A stretch of DNA of 34,827 nucleotides, taken from positions 1 through 34,827 of the forward strand of contig JAHFQC010000057.1 of the NCBI GenBank assembly GCA_023259375.1, written 5' to 3'. The position numbers and the translations under genes are program-made. Under the pieces are notes generated by a model. The model searched no databases. It saw nothing but the letters and a program-made list of their open reading frames with translations, and had not been told where the DNA came from. The DNA comes from Alphaproteobacteria bacterium (GTDB lineage: Bacteria > Pseudomonadota > Alphaproteobacteria > Micropepsales > Micropepsaceae). Positions 16,928-24,475 of this stretch are shown one piece after another (the first letter of the stretch is position 1; every line of letters starts with the position of its first letter).

Positions 16928-17605
16928 ATGGACAAGACCCTGGTGCGCGGCGAGACAGCCGCAATGACCGCAGCCGTCGATATGAAGCTTGAGGTCGTCG
17001 TCATTCCGGTTTCGGATGCCGATCGTGCCAAGCGTTTCTACGGCGACCTCGGCTGGCGGCTGGATGCCGATTTCGCCTCCGGTGACGGTTGGCGCGTCAT
17101 CCAGTTCACGCCGCCCGGTTCGTCCTGCTCCGTGATTTTCGGCGACAACGTTACCGCTGCGGCGCCCGGTTCGGCGCAGGGGCTTTATCTGATTGTCGCC
17201 GACATCGCCGCTGCTCGGCAAGATTTGATTGCCCGCGGTATCGATGTGAGTGCGGTGTTCCATGCGGCAGATGACAGCCATGCCGGAGCGGATGAACGGT
17301 ACATTTCGGGAAGCAACCGCGTCGACGGTCCAAACCCCCAGCGCGGCAGCTACCAGTCGTTTGCCTCGTTCAAGGATCCGGACGGCAACGGCTGGTTCTT
17401 CCAGGAGATTACCAATCGCCTTCCCGGACGGGTGGAAGGTGACACGTGCTTTGGTTCCGCACGCGATCTTGCCGCTGCGATCCGGCGCGCGGCGGTAGCT
17501 CACGGTGAGCACGAGAAGCACAGCGGCGGCCACGACGAGGCCTGGGCGGAGTGGTATGCGGAGTATATTATACGGGAGCAGAAAGGCGCGACATTGCCGG
17601 CATGA
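16928..17605 (+). CDS. VOC family protein with C-terminal helical extension
   Basis: A 225-residue VOC protein. The domain spans about residues 19-165, with LEVVVIPVSDADRAKRFYGD, GLYLIVADIAAARQDLIARG and FASFKDPDGNGWFFQEI. A C-terminal extension ends in GHDEAWAEWYAEYIIREQ, a motif I know from a subgroup of VOC proteins found near hydrolases and regulators. Ligand unknown. The ATG at 16928 has AAGGAG six bases upstream. Its stop overlaps the next start (ATGA), so it is coupled with the flavin oxidoreductase. Confidence 0.85.
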   Translation: MDKTLVRGETAAMTAAVDMKLEVVVIPVSDADRAKRFYGDLGWRLDADFASGDGWRVIQFTPPGSSCSVIFGDNVTAAAPGSAQGLYLIVADIAAARQDLIARGIDVSAVFHAADDSHAGADERYISGSNRVDGPNPQRGSYQSFASFKDPDGNGWFFQEITNRLPGRVEGDTCFGSARDLAAAIRRAAVAHGEHEKHSGGHDEAWAEWYAEYIIREQKGATLPA

Positions 17606-18960
17606 ATGAATACAACGTCATCGTCATCGGCGGCGGCTCACCCGGAGAGCATTGCGCCGGCGTGTTGGCCGAGGGCGGGCTTCGCGTTGCTTTGGTGGAG
17701 CGCGAACTGGTCGGCGGCGAGTGCTCATACTGGGCGTGCATTCCGTCGAAAACACTGTTGCGTCCCGGCGAGGCTGTGCATGGCGCCAACGAAGCGGCGG
17801 CCTCGGCGCAGGTTGACGTAAGTGCGGCGCTCGCCTGGCGCGACTTCATGGTTTCGAATTATTCCGACAAAGGCCAGGAGCGCTGGCTTGCGTCCAAGGG
17901 CATCACGCTCTTGCGCGGCCGCGGCCGCTTGGCAGGTGTCGGCAGGGTGGAGGTAGATGGCGTTCCTCACACCGCTGAGCACGTGGTCATTGCGACCGGA
18001 TCCGATCCGATCATTCCGGCGGTGCCGGGCTTGCGTGATCTCGAAGGCCTCTGGACCAATCGCGAGGCGACCGGCATGAAGGCGGTTCCGCGGCGCTTGC
18101 TGGTGCTCGGCGGCGGTCCGGTTGGCGTGGAGATGGCGCAAGCCGTGCGCCGTCTCGGTGGCGAGGTGGTTCTCGTCGAAGGCGCTGCGCATCTGCTTCC
18201 GCGCGAGCCAAAGCCGCTTGGGGAAGCTCTCGCCGAGGTCTTGCGCCGCGACGGGATCGCGTTGGAACTCGGTCGGCACGCCACCGCAGCGCGGCGGGAG
18301 AGCCAAACCTATGAATTGGAACTCGACGATGGCCGCATTGTGACTGGCGACCGTTTGCTGGTCGCGACCGGCCGGCGTCCCCGCGTCGACGATCTCGGTC
18401 TCGAGACGGTTGGGATCAAGGCCGGTGAGCGCGGGATTGTCGTCGATAAGCGGCTGCAGGCCGGCGAACGGTTATGGGCGATCGGTGATGTCGTCGGCAA
18501 ATGGCAATTCACCCACGTCGGCAAGTACCACGGCGACGTCGTAGCGGACAACATTCTCGGCAAGCCGCGTGAAATGAACGAGGAGGCTGTTCCCCGTGTG
18601 GTCTTCACCGATCCGCAAGCCGCAGCCGTCGGAGCGAGCGAGGCTCTATACCGCGCGACGGCGCGCCTTTCGAGGGTAGCAAAGACGGAAACCTATACGC
18701 GCGCCTACGACCACTCGAATGGATTTTTGACCTTGCTGAGCGACGGCGAGCGGTTGACGGGCGCCTATGCACTTGGTCCCGAGGCCGGTGAATGGCTGCA
18801 GCAGGCCACACTGGCGATCCGGGCGCATGTGCCGCTTGAGGTCCTGCGTGACACAATCCAGCCGTTTCCGACCTTCTCGGAAATCTACAATGACGCGCTG
18901 AAAGCTCTTTTGGCGAAGGTGGCTGCTACGCCAAGCCACGCGACAAAGCTGGCCGGATAA
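17602..18960 (+). CDS. FAD-dependent pyridine nucleotide-disulfide oxidoreductase
   Basis: A 452-residue flavoprotein of the dihydrolipoamide dehydrogenase/mercuric reductase class. It has the FAD-binding VIVIGGGSPGEHCA, the redox-active disulfide in GGECSYWACIPSK (Cys41 and Cys46), an NAD(P)-binding VLGGGPVGVEMAQAVRRLGG and a second FAD motif LWAIGDVVG. The C-terminal dimer domain has IQPFPTFSE where true lipoamide dehydrogenases have a His-containing HPT motif, so the catalytic base is absent and the electron acceptor is probably different. Partner and substrate are unknown; it is co-transcribed with the VOC protein. Confidence 0.85.
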   Translation: MNEYNVIVIGGGSPGEHCAGVLAEGGLRVALVERELVGGECSYWACIPSKTLLRPGEAVHGANEAAASAQVDVSAALAWRDFMVSNYSDKGQERWLASKGITLLRGRGRLAGVGRVEVDGVPHTAEHVVIATGSDPIIPAVPGLRDLEGLWTNREATGMKAVPRRLLVLGGGPVGVEMAQAVRRLGGEVVLVEGAAHLLPREPKPLGEALAEVLRRDGIALELGRHATAARRESQTYELELDDGRIVTGDRLLVATGRRPRVDDLGLETVGIKAGERGIVVDKRLQAGERLWAIGDVVGKWQFTHVGKYHGDVVADNILGKPREMNEEAVPRVVFTDPQAAAVGASEALYRATARLSRVAKTETYTRAYDHSNGFLTLLSDGERLTGAYALGPEAGEWLQQATLAIRAHVPLEVLRDTIQPFPTFSEIYNDALKALLAKVAATPSHATKLAG

Positions 18961-18985
18961 ACCGGGCAATCCAAACGTATCCCCG

Positions 18986-19000
18986 ATACCATCGTGCAAT
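18986..19000 (+). promoter_or_regulatory. Second copy of the shared 15-bp motif
   Basis: ATACCATCGTGCAAT repeats exactly the motif at 16863-16877 and is followed in both places, after one base, by GAT. It sits 55 nt before the epoxide hydrolase start. No good -35 box accompanies this copy, so it may be an activator site rather than a core promoter. Confidence 0.35.
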
Positions 19001-19055
19001 GGATTTGCTGCGGCGACTGCAGGACCTTTGCGGTTGGAGAGCAGAGGAGGTGTCC

Positions 19056-20345
19056 GTGTCCGCAGTTGAATCTTCGCGCCGGGAGATGATCGCGGCAGCC
19101 GCCGCCGTTGGTGCGGCCAGTCTGCTTCCGGCAGGGGCCGCCGTCCAGCAGGACTTGATCCGGCCGTTCCATGTCAGTTTCCCTGATGAAGCTTTGAGCG
19201 ATCTACGCCGACGCATCGCGGCGACGCGATGGCCGGAACGGGAAACCGTCACCGACCCGTCACAAGGCGTCCAACTTGCCACGATGCAGAAACTAGCGCG
19301 CTACTGGGCAGCCGAGCACGATTGGCGCAAGGTGGAAGCGCGGCTGAACGCGTTGCCGATGTACATGACCGAGATCGACAGTCTCGACATCCATTTCATC
19401 CACGTCCGGTCGAAGCAGAAGAATGCCTTGCCGATGATCGTCACCCACGGCTGGCCCGGATCGGTGATCGAGCAGCTAAAGATCGTCGGGCCGCTGACCG
19501 ATCCCACGGCGCATGGCGCGAGCGCATCCGACGCCTTCGATCTCGTAATCCCGTCGCTGCCGGGCTATGGCTTTTCCGGCAAACCGACCGCGCCCGGATG
19601 GCAGCCGCCTCGCATCGCCCGCGCTTGGGCGGTGCTGATGCACCGGCTCGGATATAAGGCCTATGTCGCCCAAGGCGGCGATTGGGGCAATGCCGTTTCG
19701 GAAACGATGGCGCTGCAGCAGCCGCCCGGTCTCTTTGGCATTCACACCAACATGGCGGCGACAGTCCCGCCCAATATCTCCAAGGCGCTCGCGCTCAATG
19801 AGCCGCCGCCGTCCGATCTTACGCCCGAGGAACGCAAGGCTTGGGACCAGCTCGATTTCTTCTACAAGAAGGGTCTCGGTTACGCGATCGAGATGAACAA
19901 CCGGCCGCAGACGCTGTATGGAATCGTGGATTCCCCGATCGGCCTGGCGGCCTGGATGCTCGATCATGATGCGCGCAGCCAGGAAATGATCGCGCGCGTG
20001 TTCGACGGTAAAACGGAAGGTCTGACGCGCGACGACGTTCTGGATAACGTCACGCTCTATTGGCTGACGAATACCGCGATTTCCTCGGCGCGGCTCTATT
20101 GGGATACGGCGCAGGCCTCCTCGGCGGGCTTTTTCGATACGCGCGGCATCAAGATTCCCGTTGCCGTCAGCGCCTTTCCCGATGAGATCTACACCGCCCC
20201 GCGCAGTTGGTCGGAGCGCGCCTATCCCAAGCTTCTGCACTACGCCAAGCTGGAGAAAGGCGGGCATTTCGCGGCATGGGAGCAGCCGGACGTATTTTGC
20301 CAGGAAATGCGCGCATCATTCCGGTCGCTGCGCACGACGGTCTAG
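19056..20345 (+). CDS. Tat-exported epoxide hydrolase with EHN domain
   Basis: A 429-residue hydrolase. Residues 1-30 look like a twin-arginine signal (SSRREMIAAAAAVGAASLL). An EHN domain follows (about 35-140, with FHVSFPDEALSDLRRRIAAT, DWRKVEARLNALPMYMTEID and DIHFIHVRS), then an alpha/beta hydrolase. The oxyanion motif HGWP is at 131-134, the nucleophile Asp209 is in QGGDWGN and the catalytic His404 is in KGGHFAAWEQ. The family resembles microsomal epoxide hydrolases and opens epoxides to diols. Export would place it in the periplasm. GTG 19056 is chosen because GAGGAGG lies five bases upstream; the ATG at 18999 overlaps the shared regulatory motif. Confidence 0.88.
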   Translation: MSAVESSRREMIAAAAAVGAASLLPAGAAVQQDLIRPFHVSFPDEALSDLRRRIAATRWPERETVTDPSQGVQLATMQKLARYWAAEHDWRKVEARLNALPMYMTEIDSLDIHFIHVRSKQKNALPMIVTHGWPGSVIEQLKIVGPLTDPTAHGASASDAFDLVIPSLPGYGFSGKPTAPGWQPPRIARAWAVLMHRLGYKAYVAQGGDWGNAVSETMALQQPPGLFGIHTNMAATVPPNISKALALNEPPPSDLTPEERKAWDQLDFFYKKGLGYAIEMNNRPQTLYGIVDSPIGLAAWMLDHDARSQEMIARVFDGKTEGLTRDDVLDNVTLYWLTNTAISSARLYWDTAQASSAGFFDTRGIKIPVAVSAFPDEIYTAPRSWSERAYPKLLHYAKLEKGGHFAAWEQPDVFCQEMRASFRSLRTTV

Positions 20346-20346
20346 G

Positions 20347-21375
20347 ATGCAAAGGTTCGGCCAAACGCGGCGAGATTTCGTCGCCGGTCTCGCGACGGTC
20401 GCGGGAGCACTGACCATGAAGGCTTGGGCGATTGATGGTGACGTACTGTCCTCGCTTTCCCGCGCCGGAGGTTGGGTAAACAGTCCGCCGCTTAGCGCCG
20501 CCGGTTTGCGCGATAAAACCGTCCTCGTCCAGTTCTGGACCTATACCTGCATCAACTGGCTGAGAACGCTGCCGTATATCCGCGGGTGGGCGGGAAAATA
20601 CAAAGATCTGGTGGTCGTCGGCGTCCATTCGCCGGAATTCGAGTTCGAGACGGACCCGGCAAACGTCCGTCGTGCTGTTTCGGAAATGCGCATCGCCTAT
20701 CCCGTCGCGTTCGATCCCGATCACGCGATTTGGAAAGGGTTTGGGAACGAATACTGGCCAGCTCTGTATCTCCTCGATGGTAATGGACGCATCCGCTACC
20801 AGCACTTCGGCGAGGGCAAATACGATGAGGTGGAACAGGCCATTCAGATACTGTTGGCCGTCTCTGATCGCTCGCCAGCCCTAGTGGAGGCCCGAGGTCC
20901 GGAACTTGCGGCGGATTGGGTCGATCTGCAGTCGGGAGAGAACTACCTCGGCTATCTGCGCACCGAAGGGTTCGCGTCACCGGGAGGATTGGTGAAGGAC
21001 AGATCGCATGCCTACGCGCCACCCTCTGCGCTGCGCCTCAACCAATGGGCCCTTGAGGGCAATTGGACCATGGGGCAGCGGGCGCTGGTAGCAGAGAAAC
21101 CCGGAGGGCTGCTTTCGTATCAGTTCCACGCTCGCGATCTGCATCTTGTCGCGGGACCGGGCAGGCAAGGAGCCCCCGTCCGCTTTCGTGTCCGGATCGA
21201 CGGTAAGCCGCCAGGGCAGGCCCACGGCGACGACAGTGACGCTGCCGGAAACGGGATTGTGACAACACCGCGCCTTTACCAGCTCATCCGTCAGTCCTCG
21301 CCCATTATCAGCCGGCGGTTCGACATCGCGTTTCTCGATCCGGGCGCGGAGGCGTTCGTCTTCACCTTTGGCTAG
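20347..21375 (+). CDS. Tat-exported thioredoxin-like protein with DipZ-type C-terminal domain
   Basis: A 342-residue protein. It has a twin-arginine signal (TRRDFVAGLATVAGAL), a TlpA/redoxin-like domain (about 45-180) and a C-terminal domain with NYLGYLRTEGFASPGGL, ALRLNQWALEGNWT, FHARDLHLV and FLDPGAEAFVFTFG, typical of DipZ-like proteins. The expected CXXC is CINW (Cys68, Trp71), so only one thiol remains and classical disulfide exchange is unlikely. I recall related DipZ-like thioredoxins with the same CINW, so it may be a subfamily trait. It starts one base after the epoxide hydrolase stop and is probably coupled to it. Confidence 0.85.
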   Translation: MQRFGQTRRDFVAGLATVAGALTMKAWAIDGDVLSSLSRAGGWVNSPPLSAAGLRDKTVLVQFWTYTCINWLRTLPYIRGWAGKYKDLVVVGVHSPEFEFETDPANVRRAVSEMRIAYPVAFDPDHAIWKGFGNEYWPALYLLDGNGRIRYQHFGEGKYDEVEQAIQILLAVSDRSPALVEARGPELAADWVDLQSGENYLGYLRTEGFASPGGLVKDRSHAYAPPSALRLNQWALEGNWTMGQRALVAEKPGGLLSYQFHARDLHLVAGPGRQGAPVRFRVRIDGKPPGQAHGDDSDAAGNGIVTTPRLYQLIRQSSPIISRRFDIAFLDPGAEAFVFTFG

Positions 21376-21379
21376 CAGA

Positions 21380-21994
21380 TCAGCTTTTTCCAGTCGCCGT
21401 GATCTGCAGCTTGGCCGCCATCATGACGAGGTCGGGAAGTGTGCGGGCCCGCATCTTCTGCATCACGCGGCCGCGATGCGCCTTCACCGTGATCTCGCTG
21501 ATGCCGAGTTCACCGCCGACTTGTTTGTTGAGCTTGCCGGCGACCACCAGCGCCATGACTTCCTGCTCCCGGCGGCTGAGTGAAGCATAGGTGTCGCGCA
21601 GCATTCGCAAACGGTCCTCGTCTTCGGACGCCATTTGGCGCCGTTCCAGGGCCGCGCGGATCGTGCTTGCTAGGACTTCATCACTGAAGGGTTTGGTCAA
21701 GAACTCGATCGGGGTTGCTGTCAGGGTACGCACCATGCTCGGCACATCGTCGAAACCGGTAATGAAGATAACGGGGATGTGATCCGCCACGCGTTGTTGG
21801 AGATCGAGGCCCGTAAGTCCGGGCAATTTGACGTCGACAATAAGACAACTGGGAATAGGCAGGCGCGGTGCGGCAAGGAATTCCTGCGCTGAAGCAAACA
21901 GCTGCGATTGCCAGCCATTACGTCGGATCATCTGGTCGAGCGATTGCCGTACCGAGAGATCGTCATCCACGACATGCAAGATCACATTCGACAT
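21380..21994 (-). CDS. FixJ/NarL-type response regulator
   Basis: A 204-residue regulator. The receiver domain has phospho-acceptor Asp54 in LIVDVKLPG and Lys101 in FLTKPF. The LuxR-type output domain has LSRREQEVMALVVAGKLNKQ and ISEITVKAHRGRVMQKM. The order and linker match FixJ/NodW-family regulators. The ATG at 21994 starts the receiver fold. No kinase gene is adjacent. It lies between, and opposite to, two groups of detoxification-type genes and is the obvious candidate regulator of one or both. It converges on the thioredoxin-like gene with only 4 nt between stops. Confidence 0.9.
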   Translation of the reverse strand: MSNVILHVVDDDLSVRQSLDQMIRRNGWQSQLFASAQEFLAAPRLPIPSCLIVDVKLPGLTGLDLQQRVADHIPVIFITGFDDVPSMVRTLTATPIEFLTKPFSDEVLASTIRAALERRQMASEDEDRLRMLRDTYASLSRREQEVMALVVAGKLNKQVGGELGISEITVKAHRGRVMQKMRARTLPDLVMMAAKLQITATGKS

Positions 21995-22097
21995 GGGTGA
22001 TGACCTCGTCATCTGATCTGCCACGTGTGCCATAGGCAGGCTAAGAGAATCCGGAAGGGGACACAACACGCCTGGACTGTGCTTTGTGTTTGTCTGT

Positions 22098-22128
22098 GGG
22101 TTCGAAAACCCGAAGGAACATTGGTTCC
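22098..22128. promoter_or_regulatory. Two adjacent palindromes in the divergent regulator/hydrolase gap
   Basis: GGGTT (22098-22102) with AACCC (22107-22111) around CGAA, and GGAAC (22115-22119) with GTTCC (22124-22128) around ATTG, lie side by side in the 287-nt gap between the FixJ-type regulator and the hydrolase operon. They are candidate operators for the regulator. Confidence 0.35.
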
Positions 22129-22281
22129 GCCGGCAGCACGGATCCGGATAATTGGCAGAGCGAACATTCCCGAACGGTACGGGGTGACGCGATGAGCGAT
22201 ACCAACGTCCAATGGCCGAGATGGGTGCGAGCCGGCAATTCTCCGAGTCTGCAGCAGGTATGCAAAAAGGGGTAGGAGGAG

Positions 22282-23298
22282 ATGGCAGGACTGCAATTGA
22301 GCCGCCGCATTTTTGTCGGGGCAGGCACTGCGGCCGGACTGCTCGGATCGCAGGCGGATGCCCAAGATATGGCTGCCCGCTCAGGTGGGCAGGCGATGTT
22401 CGGCCCGGTCAAGCAGGTCCAAGCCGGTGTGTTGAATGTGGGATATGTCGAAGTCGGACCTAGACGTGGCCCGGCTGTCATTCTCTTGCACGGCTGGCCG
22501 TACGACATTTATAGCTTCACCGACGTTGCGCCGATTCTGGCGTCCTCCGGTTATCGCGTCATCGTTCCCTTTTTGCGTGGTTATGGGACGACGCGATTTC
22601 TGTCTGCCGATACCGTCCGCAACGGCCAGCCTTCAGCGCTTGCCGTAGACGCCATCGCGCTGATGGATGCGCTGGCGATCAAGCAGGCTGTCATCGGCGG
22701 ATTCGATTGGGGCGCGCGCACGGCGGACATCGTGGCGGCGCTATGGCCGGAGCGCTGCAAGGGATTGGTCTCAGTCAGCGGCTATTTGATCGGCAGCCAG
22801 CAGGCGGGCGCGGTGCCGTTGCCGCCCTCGGCCGAGCTGCAATGGTGGTATCAGTACTATTTCGCCACCGATCGTGGCCGCGCGGGATACGACAAATATC
22901 GCCGCGAATTTTCCAAGCTTATCTGGCAACTGGCTTCGCCAAAATGGCGTTTCGACGATGCCACCTTCGAGCGTTCGGCAGCGGCCTTCGACAATTCCGA
23001 TCACGTCGCCATTGTCATCCACAATTACCGCTGGCGGCTCGGATTGGCGGACGGGGAGCGGAAATATGATGCCTTCGAACAAAAGCTGGCGACCGCTCCC
23101 GTGATCACCGTACCGGCTATTACGCTGGAAGGCGATGCCAATGGGGCGCCCCATCCCGAGCCGGTGGCTTACGCCAAGAAGTTCACGGGAAAATACGCGC
23201 ACCGGCTAATCGCCGGCGGGATAGGGCACAACCTGCCGCAAGAAGCGCCCAAGGCCTTCGCGCAAGCCATCATCGACGTAGCTAAGGGAATCTCATGA
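22282..23298 (+). CDS. Tat-exported alpha/beta hydrolase (epoxide hydrolase/haloalkane dehalogenase type)
   Basis: A 338-residue hydrolase with a twin-arginine signal (LSRRIFVGAGTAAGLLGSQA). It has the oxyanion motif HGWP (70-73), nucleophile Asp142 in GGFDWGAR and catalytic His316 in GGIGHNLPQE. An Asp nucleophile and HGWP place it with soluble epoxide hydrolases and haloacetate/haloalkane dehalogenases. It lacks the EHN domain of the other hydrolase in this region. An AGGAGG lies two bases, and AAAAAGGGG nine bases, before the ATG. Its stop overlaps the NIPSNAP start by four bases. Confidence 0.85.
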   Translation: MAGLQLSRRIFVGAGTAAGLLGSQADAQDMAARSGGQAMFGPVKQVQAGVLNVGYVEVGPRRGPAVILLHGWPYDIYSFTDVAPILASSGYRVIVPFLRGYGTTRFLSADTVRNGQPSALAVDAIALMDALAIKQAVIGGFDWGARTADIVAALWPERCKGLVSVSGYLIGSQQAGAVPLPPSAELQWWYQYYFATDRGRAGYDKYRREFSKLIWQLASPKWRFDDATFERSAAAFDNSDHVAIVIHNYRWRLGLADGERKYDAFEQKLATAPVITVPAITLEGDANGAPHPEPVAYAKKFTGKYAHRLIAGGIGHNLPQEAPKAFAQAIIDVAKGIS

Positions 23299-23621
23299 TT
23301 TACGAACTGCGCGTTTATCGGCCGGTGCCGGGACAGATGTCGAGGCTGCTTGCCCGCTTCAGCGATCATCTGGTCCCGTTATGGAAGGGATACGGCATTT
23401 TGCCGATCGGGTTCTGGACGACCGTGATCGGGGACTCGAACAACGAGCTCTCCTATATCATTCCTTGGCAGTCTCTGGCGGAGCGGGAGGAAAAGTGGAC
23501 GGCGTTCCAGAACGATCCCGCTTGGCACCGGATCCGCGACGAAAGCGAGCGCGACGGCCCCATCGTCGCCAGCATCAAGAACCAGATTCTGACGCCGACC
23601 GCCTTCTCCTCGATGCGCTAA
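23295..23621 (+). CDS. NIPSNAP family protein
   Basis: A 108-residue protein with the NIPSNAP ferredoxin-like fold signature: MIYELRVYRPVPGQMSRLLA, GFWTTVIGDSNNELSYIIPW and EREEKWTAFQNDPAWHRIR. The biochemical role of bacterial NIPSNAP proteins is not established; they often sit with hydrolases and oxidoreductases. The start overlaps the preceding hydrolase stop (ATGA) and the stop lies 12 nt before the SDR gene, so it is inside one operon. Confidence 0.9.
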   Translation: MIYELRVYRPVPGQMSRLLARFSDHLVPLWKGYGILPIGFWTTVIGDSNNELSYIIPWQSLAEREEKWTAFQNDPAWHRIRDESERDGPIVASIKNQILTPTAFSSMR

Positions 23622-23633
23622 TGCAGGTGGAAA

Positions 23634-24323
23634 ATGGAAGATGGATCAAATACTGCAAGGCTTTCTGATCAGACCGTCGTGGTCGTTGGCGGCAGCGCTG
23701 GCATCGGTCTGGAGACCGCCAGATACGCACGTGCAGCGGCGGCCGAGTTGAATGTCCAGCACACGGAAATCGTCGACGCCGATGATCCGGATGCTCTCCT
23801 GCGTCTGTTCGGAAACATCTCGGCACCGATCGATCACGTCATGGTGACAGCGGGGTCTCCTCATTATGGGCCTCCGCTTGATATGGCACCCGAGGATGCA
23901 CGGCGCGGCTTCGCCGGGCATTTGATGCTCGCGCTGAACGTCGTTCGATGCGCAACGGCAAAGATGCGGCCGCTTGGGTCGATCACCTTCATGGGTGGCA
24001 CGGGTGGGCGCCGGCCGCGACCCGGCTTCAGCATCGTGTCGACCGCGACTATGGCGCTACCAACATTAATCGCGAACCTCGCCATCGAGGTTTCGCCGGT
24101 GCGCATCAATCTCATCGCGGCCGGCTTTGTGGACACACCGCTCTCGGCCAGGCTTCTCGGCAGCGATCTTGAGCGCCGCCGCGAGGAATTGCGCGCGACC
24201 AATCTTATCCGCCGGGTTGTCATTCCGTCGGATGTGGCCGCCTTGGCGATTCACCTCATGACGAACGATGCCCTTACCGGCGCTACCTTCGACATAGACG
24301 GCGGACAGCAACTCGTTACGTGA
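23634..24323 (+). CDS. SDR family protein with apparent internal deletion
   Basis: A 229-residue short-chain dehydrogenase-like protein. The Rossmann start VVVVGGSAGIGLETAR, the VMVTAGSPHYGPP region and the C-terminal RINLIAAGFVDTPLSARLLG and GATFDIDGGQQLV are well conserved. After ARYARA the sequence jumps to AAAELNVQHTEIVDADD, so the usual second strand and the following helix (about 20-25 residues that choose NADH or NADPH) appear to be missing in frame. The YxxxK catalytic pair is also absent, which I believe is normal for this GGTGGRRPRPG subgroup. Cofactor binding may be lost. It is the last gene of the hydrolase-NIPSNAP-SDR operon. Confidence 0.75.
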   Translation: MEDGSNTARLSDQTVVVVGGSAGIGLETARYARAAAAELNVQHTEIVDADDPDALLRLFGNISAPIDHVMVTAGSPHYGPPLDMAPEDARRGFAGHLMLALNVVRCATAKMRPLGSITFMGGTGGRRPRPGFSIVSTATMALPTLIANLAIEVSPVRINLIAAGFVDTPLSARLLGSDLERRREELRATNLIRRVVIPSDVAALAIHLMTNDALTGATFDIDGGQQLVT

Positions 24324-24475
24324 CGGCGCTTCATTCTTGTGCGTCTTGCGAAACGCTGATGTCGGCCATTGCGGAGAGGTCCGCTTTTCGGCACATTTTG
24401 AAAACGTATGCACCGCGCACGAAGTGGTGCGGGATGTGCGGTATATTCCGGACCGGTAGGTCGTGGACAGGGTAG

